In this document: positions 8,581 to 17,189 of the stretch, piece after piece
Numbering within the stretch: position 1 is the first letter of the stretch
Layout: the number at the start of each line of letters is the position of its first letter
Assembly: GCF_014842995.1 (NCBI RefSeq)
Contig: NZ_JACYXL010000001.1
Span: 249,183-313,182, forward strand
Direction: 5' to 3'
DNA: 64,000 nt
DNA from: Rhodanobacter sp. 7MK24
Lineage (GTDB): Bacteria; Pseudomonadota; Gammaproteobacteria; Xanthomonadales; Rhodanobacteraceae
Made by a program: the position numbers and the translations under genes
The notes under the pieces: model-generated
The model's database searches: none
What the model was told of the DNA's origin: nothing
Seen by the model: only the letters and a program-made list of their open reading frames with translations

Positions 8581-9138
8581 ATGCCCAAACCGCCCATCAT
8601 CCACGCCACGCGTGATGTCACCGACAGCCGTTTCCTGCGGCTCGAGCAGGTCGATCTGGAGTTTTCCAACGGCGAGCGCCGCACCTTTGAGCGCATGAAG
8701 CCGGGCGGCCTTGGCGCGGTGATCATCGTGCCGATGCTGGATGCGGACACCGTACTGCTGGTGCGCGAGTACGGTGTTGGCCTCGAGCGTTACGAACTGA
8801 GCCTGCCCAAGGGGCGGCTCGATCCAGGCGAAACGGTGGAAGAGGGCGCCAACCGCGAACTGAAGGAAGAGGTGGGCTACGGTGCGCGCCGACTGACGTC
8901 GCTGCACGCACTCTCGCTGTCGCCTTCCTACATGACCCACATGGCGCACGCGGTGCTGGCGCAGGATCTTTATCCCGAACGCCTCGAAGGCGACGAACCG
9001 GAACCCCTGGAAGTGGTGCCGTGGAAGCTCGCCGACCTGCACACCCTGGTGGCGCGCGACGACGTCACCGAAGGCCGTTCCATTGCCGCGCTGTTCATGG
9101 CGCGCGAATACCTTGCCGGAAGGATGCAGCTGAAGTGA
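8581..9138 (+). CDS. nudE: ADP-compound hydrolase NudE (Nudix)
   Basis: Protein of 185 aa, the usual NudE length, which hydrolyses ADP-ribose, Ap3A and NADH-type dinucleotides. The full Nudix box G-x5-E-x7-RE-U-x-EE-x-GU is present as GRLDPGETVEEGANRELKEEVGY read in segments (GRLDPGE, then RELKEEVGY). The N-terminus MPKPPIIHATRDV and the ILVP-like IIIVPMLDADTVLLVREYG strand are typical. The stop overlaps the cysQ GTG start, an arrangement common in Pseudomonas and Xanthomonas (nudE-cysQ), which strengthens the call. Confidence 0.93.
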   Translation: MPKPPIIHATRDVTDSRFLRLEQVDLEFSNGERRTFERMKPGGLGAVIIVPMLDADTVLLVREYGVGLERYELSLPKGRLDPGETVEEGANRELKEEVGYGARRLTSLHALSLSPSYMTHMAHAVLAQDLYPERLEGDEPEPLEVVPWKLADLHTLVARDDVTEGRSIAALFMAREYLAGRMQLK

Positions 9139-9956
9139 GCGTGCCGTTTGATCATCCCCTGTTGCTCGACATCGCCACGCTGGCGCGTCGTGCTGGCGAA
9201 GCCATCCTCGAAATCTATCGGCAGGACTTCGACGTCGAGCTGAAGGACGACCGCTCCCCGCTCACCGCCGCCGATCTTGCCGCGCAGAAGGTGATCGCCG
9301 AGGGACTGGCCCGTATCGAGCCCGCGTTGCCGCTGGTTTCCGAGGAAGCCAGCCAGGCTCCGTGGGAGCAGCGCCGCACCTGGACGTTGCACTGGCTGGT
9401 CGATCCGCTGGACGGCACGCGCGAATTCGTGAAGCGCAACGGCGAGTTCACCGTCAACATCGCCCTGATCGACAGCCACGAACCCGTGCTCGGCGTGGTG
9501 CTGGCACCGGTCACGGGTGATCTGTACGCCGCGGCGCGTGGCGTCGGCGCATGGTGGCAGGCCGAGGCAGGCGGCGATTGGGAGCGCATCAGCACACGCG
9601 AGCTGGCGCAGCCAGCCATCGCTGCCGGCAGCCGCTCGCATGGCGGATCGCAGGAGGACACCCTGCGCCACCTGCTCGGCGAGGATTACACGCTGCAGCC
9701 GCTGGGCTCCTCGCTGAAGTTCTGCCTGCTCGCGCGTGGTGGTGCGGACGTCTATCTGCGTCGCGGACCGACCAGCGAATGGGACACCGCCGCCGCGCAA
9801 TGCGTGCTGGAAGAAGCCGGTGGTGCCGTGCTCGACCTGCACGGCAGGCCGCTGCGTTACGACCGCGGCGAATCGGTGCTCAATCCCGAGTTCATCGCGG
9901 TGGGCGACGCCGGTCTTGACTGGACGGCCAAGCTGCGCGACGCCGGCCTGCCATGA
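9135..9956 (+). CDS. cysQ: 3'(2'),5'-bisphosphate nucleotidase CysQ
   Basis: Protein of 273 aa that removes the 3'-phosphate from PAP made during sulfate assimilation. Metal-binding motifs of the family are seen: SEEASQAPWE, WLVDPLDGTREFVKRNGEFTVN read as WLVDPLDGT with the FTVN extension, and TSEWDTAAAQCVLEEAGG, the CysQ-type C-terminal Asp motif. The GTG at 9135 (MSVPFDHPLLLD) overlaps the nudE stop and is preferred over the longer open frame, which would run back into nudE. The stop overlaps the mazG start by 4 nt. Confidence 0.93.
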   Translation: MSVPFDHPLLLDIATLARRAGEAILEIYRQDFDVELKDDRSPLTAADLAAQKVIAEGLARIEPALPLVSEEASQAPWEQRRTWTLHWLVDPLDGTREFVKRNGEFTVNIALIDSHEPVLGVVLAPVTGDLYAAARGVGAWWQAEAGGDWERISTRELAQPAIAAGSRSHGGSQEDTLRHLLGEDYTLQPLGSSLKFCLLARGGADVYLRRGPTSEWDTAAAQCVLEEAGGAVLDLHGRPLRYDRGESVLNPEFIAVGDAGLDWTAKLRDAGLP

Positions 9957-10759
9957 ACGACACCCCGCGGCGCGGCATCGACGAGCTGCTGGCGATCATG
10001 GCGCGCCTGCGCGACCCCGAACGCGGCTGCCCGTGGGACGTGCAGCAGGACTTCGCCAGCATCGCGCCTTACACCATCGAAGAGGCCTACGAGGTGGCCG
10101 ACGCCATCGACCGTGGCGACCTCGACGACCTGCGCGAAGAGCTGGGCGACCTCCTGCTGCAGATCGTGTTTCACGCACAGATGGCGGCCGAGCAGGGGCA
10201 TTTCGATTTCGACGACGTAGCGCAGGCGATCAGCACCAAGATGGTCCGCCGCCACCCGCATGTATTCGGCGAAGCACGCTACGCGGACCTCGCCGCGCAG
10301 AAGCAGGCCTGGGAAGAACTCAAGGCCGCCGAACGCGCCGCCAGGGGTGACGTGCATGACGCCAGCACGCTGGCCGGTGTCTCGCATGGCCTGCCCGAAT
10401 GGAAGCGTGCGACCAAGCTGCAGCAGCGCGCCGCCACGGTGGGCTTCGACTGGCCCGACCATCGCCCGGTGCTGGACAAGCTGGCCGAGGAAATCGACGA
10501 AGTGCGGGCCGAGTTCGATGCGGGCGCCGACCCGGTGCGGCTGGAAGACGAGATCGGCGACGTGCTGTTCGTGGTGGCCAATCTCGCCCGCCATGCGGGC
10601 GTGGATTTTTCGCGCGCGCTGCGCCATGCCAACGCCAAGTTCGAGCGCCGTTTCCGCCGCATGGAACAACTGGCCGCCGCGGCTGGCGGCACGCTGGCCG
10701 GGCACGACCTCGCCGCACAGGAAGCGCTGTGGCGGCGGGCCAAGCGCGAAGAAGGTTGA
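9953..10759 (+). CDS. mazG: Nucleoside triphosphate pyrophosphohydrolase MazG
   Basis: Protein of 268 aa with two MazG domains. The first (residues 5-125) holds LRDPERGCPWD, the EExxE-type EEAYEVADAI and the EELGDLLLQIVFHAQMA helix with its acidic metal ligands; the second ends with EDEIGDVLFVVANLARH. The enzyme hydrolyses NTPs to NMP and PPi, removing damaged nucleotides and lowering ppGpp signalling in E. coli. It is the last gene of the coupled run and is followed by a REP-type palindrome pair. Confidence 0.95.
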   Translation: MNDTPRRGIDELLAIMARLRDPERGCPWDVQQDFASIAPYTIEEAYEVADAIDRGDLDDLREELGDLLLQIVFHAQMAAEQGHFDFDDVAQAISTKMVRRHPHVFGEARYADLAAQKQAWEELKAAERAARGDVHDASTLAGVSHGLPEWKRATKLQQRAATVGFDWPDHRPVLDKLAEEIDEVRAEFDAGADPVRLEDEIGDVLFVVANLARHAGVDFSRALRHANAKFERRFRRMEQLAAAAGGTLAGHDLAAQEALWRRAKREEG

Positions 10760-10771
10760 CGTCGGCCTCGC

Positions 10772-10850
10772 GTAGGATCGCGCCCTGTGCGCGAACGCCC
10801 TTGGCCCTGATCGAAACCCTGGGGCAATCGCGCACAGGGTGCGCTCCTGC
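10772..10850. repeat. REP-type inverted repeat pair
   Basis: GTAGGATCGCGCCCTGTGCGC and its inverted partner GCGCACAGGGTGCGCTCCTGC face each other across about 33 bp, just after the mazG stop. The same core (GTAGGAGCGCAC..GTGCGC) occurs at 23901 and as a near-perfect pair at 44510-44586. Such palindromes are typical REP/BIME elements of Xanthomonadales and Pseudomonas; here the stem-loop may also protect or end the mazG transcript. Confidence 0.75.
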
Positions 10851-10920
10851 TGAAAGCGGCTTGCAACCTTTTGCCGTCGGGCTGCATCAGATCAGGCGAT
10901 ACCCAACCAGGAGTTCCGCC

Positions 10921-11694
10921 ATGCGTCGCACCGCATTTGCCCTGTTGCTGCTTGCTCCGCTCGCCGTTTACGCCGCCGACGATTGCAAATACCAGGCGCC
11001 GCGCAATCTGCAGGTCGACCTCGCCGGCGTGCGTGGCGTGCAGATCGACGTCAACAGCTACGACCTGCACGTGAACGGCGCCCCGGGTGCGAAGCAACTG
11101 GTGGTGAACGGTCGCGCCTGCGCCTCCGACCAGTCGTTGCTGGACAAGCTGCAGATCACCCAGCGCCGAGAAGGCGACCAGCTCATCATCGAGCTGGGCG
11201 GGGAGAACACCTTCTCGTTCCATCTCTTCGGCAATTACTCCACGAATCTCGAAGCCAACGTGCAACTGCCGCCGGACCTGCCGGTGACGGTGCGTGTGGG
11301 CTCGGGCGACGCCAGCGTGAACGGCGTGCAGCAGTTGCACAGTTCGGTGGGTTCGGGCGACCTGCACGTGTCCGGCATTTCCGGCGCGTTCGACACCAGC
11401 GTGGGCTCGGGCGACGTGGACGCCAGTGACGTCGGCAGTCTGGAGGCGGGTTCGGTGGGTTCGGGCGACCTGAAGGTCAGCGGCATCCGCGGTGACGCAA
11501 GGGTCGGCAGCATCGGTTCCGGCGACGTCACCCTGCGCAACGTGGGTGGCAGCGTACATGCCGACACGCTGGGTTCGGGCGACCTCGGGGTGCACGACGT
11601 GGGCGGCGATCTCAGCCTGGGCGCCAAGGGCAGTGGCGACGTCAGCCAGAGCGGCGTGAAGGGAAAGGTCAACGTGCCGCAGGATGACGATTGA
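10921..11694 (+). CDS. Secreted DUF4097/DUF2807-type protein with GSGD repeats
   Basis: Protein of 257 aa with a clear Sec signal (MRRTAFALLLLAPLAVYAAD). After a unique segment (to about residue 115) come seven roughly 20-residue repeats, each with (V/I/L/K)GSGD followed by a short alternating strand such as LHVSG, LKVSG or LGVHD. This is the pattern of a right-handed parallel beta-helix made of DUF4097/DUF2807 adhesin-like repeats, where the polar GSGD forms the turn. The protein is periplasmic or exported. No partner is evident, and the gene is flanked by repeats on both sides. Function unknown. Confidence 0.75.
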   Translation: MRRTAFALLLLAPLAVYAADDCKYQAPRNLQVDLAGVRGVQIDVNSYDLHVNGAPGAKQLVVNGRACASDQSLLDKLQITQRREGDQLIIELGGENTFSFHLFGNYSTNLEANVQLPPDLPVTVRVGSGDASVNGVQQLHSSVGSGDLHVSGISGAFDTSVGSGDVDASDVGSLEAGSVGSGDLKVSGIRGDARVGSIGSGDVTLRNVGGSVHADTLGSGDLGVHDVGGDLSLGAKGSGDVSQSGVKGKVNVPQDDD

Positions 11695-11774
11695 TCTCTC
11701 TGCGCCTTCCTTTTTTCGCAAGGGATTTATTCTTTGCGCCTGGCAAATGACAGAGCGGTTTCGGCCGGCTGGCG

Positions 11775-11985
11775 GTTGCCGAGCCACATCTCTTTTGCGT
11801 GCCCATAAGGGCATCCTGCGGCAGCGCTCTCCATCCACCCCTGGACGGAAAGCGCGTGAGGCGTGGCCGTGTTCTTCCGCCGGGCATCGTGCCAGGTAGA
11901 AAAGGCGAGTCCATTCATGGACTCGCCCGCTGCACGGCCTGATCGCCCATGCCTCACCGCCGCATGAGGGCACAGAAAAAGCAGG
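11775..11985 (-). repeat. Dispersed intergenic repeat, family B, copy 1
   Basis: Read on the minus strand this stretch has GGTGAGGCATGGGCGATCAG, CGCCTTTTC, CACGGCCACGCCTCACG, CTTTCCGTCCA and a GGGCACGCAAAAGAGA end. The plus strand at 51828-52045 carries the same blocks in the same order (GGTGAGGCGTGGACGATCAG, CGCCTTTTC, CCGGCCACGCCTCACG, CTTTCCGTCCA, GGCCACGCAAGAGAAAAG). The frames that read through both copies translate to similar peptides (GEAW-IRP-SGR, then GHASR-FRP), but this reflects the repeat and not a gene. Together with the next entry it fills the spacer 11695-12387. Confidence 0.65.
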
Positions 11986-12059
11986 GCGCTCCTGGTGCGC
12001 AGAAGCAACAACCAGAGCCGAGCCCAGAAAAGCAGAGTGAGGCGCCCCACGGCTCTAGC

Positions 12060-12375
12060 CGTCATTCCGGCGCAGGCCGGAATCCGGGAGCGATCACGCC
12101 TGTTCGAGCATCACGGTCACTGGATGACCAGCTTCGCTGTTATGAAGCTCCTCCGGCCTGCGCCGGGATGGCAAGCCAGAAGCAGGGTGACTGCTGCAAG
12201 ATACTCCCCTCAATACCCAGATACGGTGCGATGTTGCCGCGCTGTCTATCGAGTAAGTTCGCCATTCGCCACCGCTCCTGCGGTAGCTTGGGTCGGCAGA
12301 GAGAAGGAGCTAGGGCACCGGCAGGCGACCGAAACCGCTTTGTCGCTCGCGATAAGCGATCCGGACGGTGCTGGG
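12060..12375 (+). repeat. Dispersed intergenic repeat, family C, copy 1
   Basis: Starts with the palindrome CATTCCGGCGCAGGCCGGAAT and continues with GAGCGATCACGCCTG, GACCAGCTTCGCTGTT, CTCCGGCCTGCGCCGG, GATACGGTGCG, GCTGTCTATCGAGTA and TTCGCCACCGCTCCTGCGG. The same blocks recur in order at 24087-24450. No coding function is seen. It ends just before the SLC13 permease stop. Confidence 0.65.
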
Positions 12376-12387
12376 GAAAGATGCCCA

Positions 12388-13518
12388 TTACCCCATCCAC
12401 CGCCAGACCACATACGCCAGCGGCGCCGACATCGCCAAAAACGGCACCGACACACGATGAAACAGCCGTAGCCCTTGCGGCTGCTTCGCCAACCGCAAGG
12501 CGATCAGGTTGGCGAGCGATCCGATCGCCAGCCCGGCGCCGCCCACGTTCACCGCCACCGCCAGCGCGATGGCATCGTGCGCGTGGCCCAGCAACAACAC
12601 AGTAGCCGGCACGTTGCTGATGACCTGGGAAATGGCGATGCCGCTGATGAAAAGCGTCAGCGGACGATCGGGCGCAAGCCGGTCAAGGCCGTGCTGTATC
12701 AGTGGCAGGGCAGCGAAATGCCCGAGGCCCAGGAAAATCGCCGCGAACGTGGCCAGCAGCAGCCAGTCGATGCGCCCAAGCACTTGCCGCGCCACCAGCG
12801 CGTAGGCCGCAACGAGCGTCACCGCGCCCGTCAGAGCCAGGCCATTCTCCATCGCCAGCACCATCAACCCCAGGGCAAGCAGCGAGCCGGTAGCCAGTCT
12901 GGCGCCTACGGGATGGCCATCCACCAGCGCAGGTTGCAAGGTCATACGGCCTTTGGGCAGCCATGCCAGAGCAAGCACCGCCACCAGCGCAAACAGCACG
13001 GTTGCCACGGGCAGCATCGCCAGCGCGAAATGCAGGAACGGCAGTTGCGAGTGCTGCCACAGCAGCAGATTCTGCGGGTTGCCGATGGGGCTGAGGGTGC
13101 TGCCCGCATTCACCGCCAGCGCTTCCAGCACCGCCATGCGCGCCACCGGCAGGTTGGACAGGGTGCCTATCGTCAAGGTCAGCGGCACGATCAGGAACAG
13201 GCTCACGTCGTTGGTCAGCACCGTGGCGAGCAGCGCGGTGGTCGTCACCAGCAGCAGGCCCAGTGCACGCAGGCTGTGTACGCGTGCCACCAGTGCGCCC
13301 GCGGCATGCTGCACCAGACCGCTGTCACGTATGCCCTGGATCGCGAGCATCAGGCCCAGCAGGCCGCCCAGCGTCGGAACCTGCAGCCAGCGGCGATAGC
13401 TCGCCCACGGATGCGGATCGAGCAGCGCCAGCACGAGTGCGAGTGCGCCGAACAGCAACAACAGCCATTCCGATTTCAGCTTGACCCGCCAGCGGCCTAT
13501 GGCATCGGCAAGCGTCAC
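12388..13518 (-). CDS. SLC13/ArsB-like anion permease
   Basis: Protein of 376 aa with about ten membrane helices. It belongs to the ion-transporter superfamily that includes SLC13, CitM and ArsB: VLTNDVSLFLIVPLTL and NAGSTLSPIGNPQNLLLW in the first half, repeated as ISQVISNVPATVLLLGHA and NVGGAGLAIGSLANLIAL in the second, give the two inverted halves with the SNT/GNP-like substrate loops. The transported anion cannot be read from sequence. It overlaps the upstream glycine-zipper gene by 4 nt (ATGA), so both are translated from one message. Confidence 0.8.
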   Translation of the reverse strand: MTLADAIGRWRVKLKSEWLLLLFGALALVLALLDPHPWASYRRWLQVPTLGGLLGLMLAIQGIRDSGLVQHAAGALVARVHSLRALGLLLVTTTALLATVLTNDVSLFLIVPLTLTIGTLSNLPVARMAVLEALAVNAGSTLSPIGNPQNLLLWQHSQLPFLHFALAMLPVATVLFALVAVLALAWLPKGRMTLQPALVDGHPVGARLATGSLLALGLMVLAMENGLALTGAVTLVAAYALVARQVLGRIDWLLLATFAAIFLGLGHFAALPLIQHGLDRLAPDRPLTLFISGIAISQVISNVPATVLLLGHAHDAIALAVAVNVGGAGLAIGSLANLIALRLAKQPQGLRLFHRVSVPFLAMSAPLAYVVWRWMG

Positions 13519-13715
13519 TCGCGACCCGACTTGTCGTTCTTGCGGCCGCCGGCACCCATCGCGACGCCGATGGCTACGCCCAGGCCGATGCCCAGCGCCA
13601 GGTTGTGCATGGCCACGCCGATGCCGCCGCCGATGGCAGTGCCAATGGCGATGCCCGCAAGGAACTTGCGTTGGCGTTCGGGATCGGGTTTGCCGCAGGG
13701 ATCGTGGTCAGCCAT
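13515..13715 (-). CDS. Glycine-zipper small membrane protein
   Basis: Protein of 66 aa. After a polar start (MADHDPCGKPDPERQRK) comes a long hydrophobic stretch with regularly spaced Gly residues (GIAIGTAIGGGIGVAMH and GIGLGVAIGVAMGAGG), which allows tight helix packing in a membrane; the end is charged. The stop overlaps the permease start, and GAGGACC precedes the ATG. It may be a companion peptide of the permease. No family name is assigned. Confidence 0.72.
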   Translation of the reverse strand: MADHDPCGKPDPERQRKFLAGIAIGTAIGGGIGVAMHNLALGIGLGVAIGVAMGAGGRKNDKSGRE

Positions 13716-13777
13716 GGAGGGTCCTCGTGAAGTGGGCGGGTGGATCTTCCGCAGTTACGGTGTGAAGGAAGCGCGCA

Positions 13778-14407
13778 TCACCACCCGCTCAAGCCCTCCA
13801 GTTCGTACAGCTTCGTCCAACTGGGCCTTGCGCGCACCAGGTCGGCAAGTTGTTTCAGTGCAGGCCACTCGGTGGCGGGGCGGGGCATGTTGCGCGACCA
13901 GCGCATCAGCATGGTGAGCAGCAGGTCGGCACCGGAGAACGTTGCCCCGAGCAGGTAGGGGCCGTCCTTCGCGAGCTGCGCGTCGAGCAGATGCCACACC
14001 GCCTCGATTTTCTTCTGCAGGGCAGCGCGAACGTCCGGGGTGTGCTCCGCCATGCCTAGGTCGGCCGGGTAGAACCAGAAGCGGTAGGCGGACATCAGCG
14101 TATTGCTGAGATAGACCACCCACTGCAGCCACGCCTCGCGCTCCGGCGTGCCCGATGGCGGAATCAGCTTTGCTTCAGGGTGTCGCTCGGCCAGCATAGT
14201 CAGCAGCGCCGCCGATTCGTTGCGGGGCCGGCCATCGATCACCAGCGTGGGCACGATGCCCCGCGGGTTGAGCCTGAGGTATTCGTCGCTGTGCTGCGCG
14301 TCACGCTCGAAATCGACCAGCCGCAATTCGTAGGGCGCGTCGATTTCCAGCAAGGCCAGATGCACCACCATGCTGGCGGTGCCGGGTGAGTAGTAGAGCG
14401 TATACAT
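13778..14407 (-). CDS. Glutathione S-transferase family protein
   Basis: Protein of 209 aa. The N-terminal thioredoxin-like domain begins MYTLYYSPGTASM, with the Ser in SPGTAS at the usual catalytic place and the cis-Pro/Glu-Ser glutathione site as GIVPTLV and NESAALL. The helical C-terminal domain follows (LLGATFSGADLLLTMLMRW contains the N-capping box). Likely a bacterial Beta/Nu-like GST acting on electrophiles in the cytoplasm. The ATG at 14407 is chosen because the longer frame reads into repeat DNA. Confidence 0.88.
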   Translation of the reverse strand: MYTLYYSPGTASMVVHLALLEIDAPYELRLVDFERDAQHSDEYLRLNPRGIVPTLVIDGRPRNESAALLTMLAERHPEAKLIPPSGTPEREAWLQWVVYLSNTLMSAYRFWFYPADLGMAEHTPDVRAALQKKIEAVWHLLDAQLAKDGPYLLGATFSGADLLLTMLMRWSRNMPRPATEWPALKQLADLVRARPSWTKLYELEGLSGW

Positions 14408-14449
14408 GGGTTCCCCGCGTCGTGGTGCGAACGCGCCGATGGTGACGGT

Positions 14450-14705
14450 TGTCCAGAGCCTGTTCAATGTCTCCGCATGATCCGCGTTGCCTCGCATTGG
14501 CAGTCAGGTGGTGGCGCGTGGCGCAGCGCCTGCCTGGCGGGTCCAGCCGCGCGCTGCCGCATGGCGGCCAATGCAAGGCAACCCTCCCGGTCGGGTCTGT
14601 TTGCGCGCACTCCTGCGTCATCACTCAGGCGTGGACCGGCGTCCACTCCTTCGTTCTTCCTCGGCCTGCGCGCAAACAGCGGACCATGCGGAGACATTGG
14701 ACAGG
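14450..14705 (-). repeat. Dispersed intergenic repeat, family A, copy 2, with inverted ends
   Basis: The gap between the GST gene and ybbP holds no gene. It is bounded by CCTGTTCAATGTCTCCGCAT (from 14459) and its inverted copy ATGCGGAGACATTGGACAGG (to 14704), and inside these lies a second inverted pair (GCGTTGCCTCGCATTGGC / GCCAATGCAAGGCAACC). The core on the minus strand matches the repeat at 5050-5165. A partial end (CATGCGGAGATATTGAGCAG) also occurs at 28515. The nested inverted ends look like a mobile or once-mobile palindromic unit, but no transposase is present. Confidence 0.6.
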
Positions 14706-14708
14706 CGC

Positions 14709-17189
14709 TTATCCTTCCCGCAACAGACGCATCGGCGAGGTGCGCACCACCTTGCGCGTGCCCGCCAACCCCAGCAGCATCACCACGAAGGCGCAGCCCA
14801 GCGCGCCCAGCATCAATGGCGCGAGCGGCGGCACGAAGTTGTCGATGTGGAACACCGCATGGCCCAGCCACAGGCCCGCGCCCGCGCTGCCCAGAACGGC
14901 GGTGAGCCCAGCGATCAGGCCGAGCAGGGCGAATTCGCAGGCAGCTGCCACGCGCAACTGCGCACGACGCGCGCCCAGCGTGCGCAGCAGCGCGGCTTCG
15001 TGGCGCCGTTCGGCGGCGCTGGCAGCCAACGAAGCGGCCAGCACCAGCGCACCGGCCAGCAGGCTGAAAGCCAGGATCCAACGCACCGCATCGCCCACCC
15101 GGTCGACGATCTGGCGGATGCGCGCCAGCAGGTCATCCACGTCCACCAGGCTGAGGTTGGAGTAGTCGCGCGACAGTTGCGCCATGGCCTGCGCGTGACC
15201 TTGCGGCAAGTGGAAGCTGGCCAGCCATGTATGCGGCAACGCCTCCGCGTGTGCAGGGTCGAGCAGCAGGAAGAAGTTGACGCGGAACGAACTCCAGTCC
15301 ACCTGGCGGAAGCTGGTGACTTTTGCATCGATATGGCCTTCGCCCACGTCGAAGCTCATCGTGTCGCCAAGTTTCAGCGCAAACATGTCGCGCCACATGC
15401 GGTCCGCCGAGACTTCGGCTTGCGCCGGCCGCGCTCCGAACCACTGTCCGGAGACCACGAGGTTGGCGGGCGGCAGCGCATCGGCCCACGACAGGCGCAA
15501 CTGGCGGTCGGCCGATTCCTTCGCACGCGGGTCGGAAAAATGCAGGTCGTCCACCGGCCTGCCGTTGATCGCGGTGAGCTTGCCCACCGCCAGCGGCATC
15601 ATGTTGAGCTGGTCGGCACCGATGCGCGCGAGTGCGTGGGTGAAGTTGTTGCGCTGCTCGTCCTGCAGGTTCAACGCGAACCAGTTCGGCGTGTCGACGG
15701 GCAGTTCGCGACGCCAGCCGTCGAGCAGGGCAGGTGCCACCACCGACAACAGCAGCAGGGCGGTGAGGCCGAGTGCGAGCGCGGTAGCCTGCACCACGCT
15801 GAGCCCGCGACGACGTGCCAGCGCGGCAAGGCCAAGCCGCAGGGCGGGATGCGCGCCCGGTGCCACGTGCCGCGCCAGCCACAGCAGCAGGCTCGCCAGC
15901 AATGCCGCCACCAACGCCACGCCGGCAAGGCTGGCAGCAAGGATGGCGGCGAGCTTCAGCGAGCCGCTCTGGCTCCAGATCAAGGCCAGCGCCACCAGCG
16001 CGGGCAGCAGGTACAAGGCGTCGAAGCGTCGCACGCGGCGCGCGAGGCTTTGGCGGAACACGGCGACCGGTGCCACCTCGGCCAGCCGCAGCAGCGGCGG
16101 CAATGCGAAGCCGGCCAGCACGGCGAGGCCCATCATGCCGGCACCCAGCACGGGCAACAGCGGCAGCTCGGTGGGAATTCCACCGAACAGCACGCTGGCG
16201 AAGTGCCATGCCAGTTGTGCTGCACCCAGGGTGAGCAAGGCGCCGATCAGCGCCGTGGGCAAGGCCAGCGCGGCGAGCGTGAGCAGCAGCAGGCCGAGCA
16301 CGCGCCTGTGTGGTGTGCCCAGCGCGCGCAGCAGGGCCACTTCGGGAGTCTTGCGCCGCGCGTAGCGCTGCGAGGAGAGCGCAATCGCCACGCCGGCAAG
16401 CAGCGCGGCGAGCAGGGAGGTAAGGTGCAGGAAGGCACCTGCGCGGTCGAATGCCGTCCGCATGCGTTCCTGGGTCTGTTCCGGTGTAACCAGTTCCGCG
16501 CCCTGCGGCAGGGTTTGCCGTTCTGCCCATGTGCGCCAGCGCTGCACGGCATGCGGTGCGCCGGCCAGCAGCAGGCGATGGTGTGCGCGGCTGCCGATGC
16601 CGAGCAGTCCGGACTGTTCTGCGTCGGCCAGGCTCATCAGCGCGCGCGGCGCCAGGGCTACCAGCGCGCCTCCATCGGGCTGCTGTACCAGTTCCGCCGC
16701 GATGCGCAGCTCCTTGCCGCCGAGCTGCAATGTATCGCCCGGTTGCAGCGACAGCGCCACCAGGGCGCGATGGTCGAGATATACCGTGCCCACTGCAGGG
16801 CCGTGGCCATTGCGCTCGTGTCCAGCAGCAGCCAGCACCAGCTTGCCGCGCAGCGGATAGGCGTCGTCGGTGGCTTCCACGTCGAGCAACTGGCTGTGGC
16901 CATGGGCGAAAGCCACGCTGGGGAAGCCGGCGGCGTGGGCGATGGCGAGACCGTCGCGGCGCGCTTCGGCGACGAAGGCCGGCGGCACGGTCTGTGGCGC
17001 CGAGATGCCGATGTCGCCGCCGATCAGCTCCGCCGCGCTGGCGAGGATGCCGCGTTCCACCCGTGCGGCCAGGGTGGCCACCACGCCCATCGCCAGCACC
17101 GCCAGCAGCAGGGAGCCGGCCAGGGTGCGCAGTTCGGGCAGCCGCCATTCGCGACGCAGGTTGCGCAAGGCGAGGCGCAGCAGGTTCAT
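14709..17189 (-). CDS. ybbP: ABC transporter permease, FtsX-like (YbbP family)
   Basis: Protein of 826 aa, close to E. coli YbbP. An N-terminal helix (GSLLLAVLAMGVVATLAAR) and periplasmic domain are followed by FtsX-type four-helix blocks around residues 255-380 and at the C-terminus, with further helices between. The end, GTRKVVRTSPMRLLREG, is typical. With the ATPase YbbA it forms an ABC system thought to act on membrane lipids or lipoproteins and not on a classic solute. The start overlaps the ybbA stop by 4 nt. Confidence 0.85.
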   Translation of the reverse strand: MNLLRLALRNLRREWRLPELRTLAGSLLLAVLAMGVVATLAARVERGILASAAELIGGDIGISAPQTVPPAFVAEARRDGLAIAHAAGFPSVAFAHGHSQLLDVEATDDAYPLRGKLVLAAAGHERNGHGPAVGTVYLDHRALVALSLQPGDTLQLGGKELRIAAELVQQPDGGALVALAPRALMSLADAEQSGLLGIGSRAHHRLLLAGAPHAVQRWRTWAERQTLPQGAELVTPEQTQERMRTAFDRAGAFLHLTSLLAALLAGVAIALSSQRYARRKTPEVALLRALGTPHRRVLGLLLLTLAALALPTALIGALLTLGAAQLAWHFASVLFGGIPTELPLLPVLGAGMMGLAVLAGFALPPLLRLAEVAPVAVFRQSLARRVRRFDALYLLPALVALALIWSQSGSLKLAAILAASLAGVALVAALLASLLLWLARHVAPGAHPALRLGLAALARRRGLSVVQATALALGLTALLLLSVVAPALLDGWRRELPVDTPNWFALNLQDEQRNNFTHALARIGADQLNMMPLAVGKLTAINGRPVDDLHFSDPRAKESADRQLRLSWADALPPANLVVSGQWFGARPAQAEVSADRMWRDMFALKLGDTMSFDVGEGHIDAKVTSFRQVDWSSFRVNFFLLLDPAHAEALPHTWLASFHLPQGHAQAMAQLSRDYSNLSLVDVDDLLARIRQIVDRVGDAVRWILAFSLLAGALVLAASLAASAAERRHEAALLRTLGARRAQLRVAAACEFALLGLIAGLTAVLGSAGAGLWLGHAVFHIDNFVPPLAPLMLGALGCAFVVMLLGLAGTRKVVRTSPMRLLREG

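Noticed and set aside
11949-12605. Plus-strand frame of 218 codons between the GSGD protein and the permease
   Set aside because: Reads through two repeat families; peptide is low complexity.
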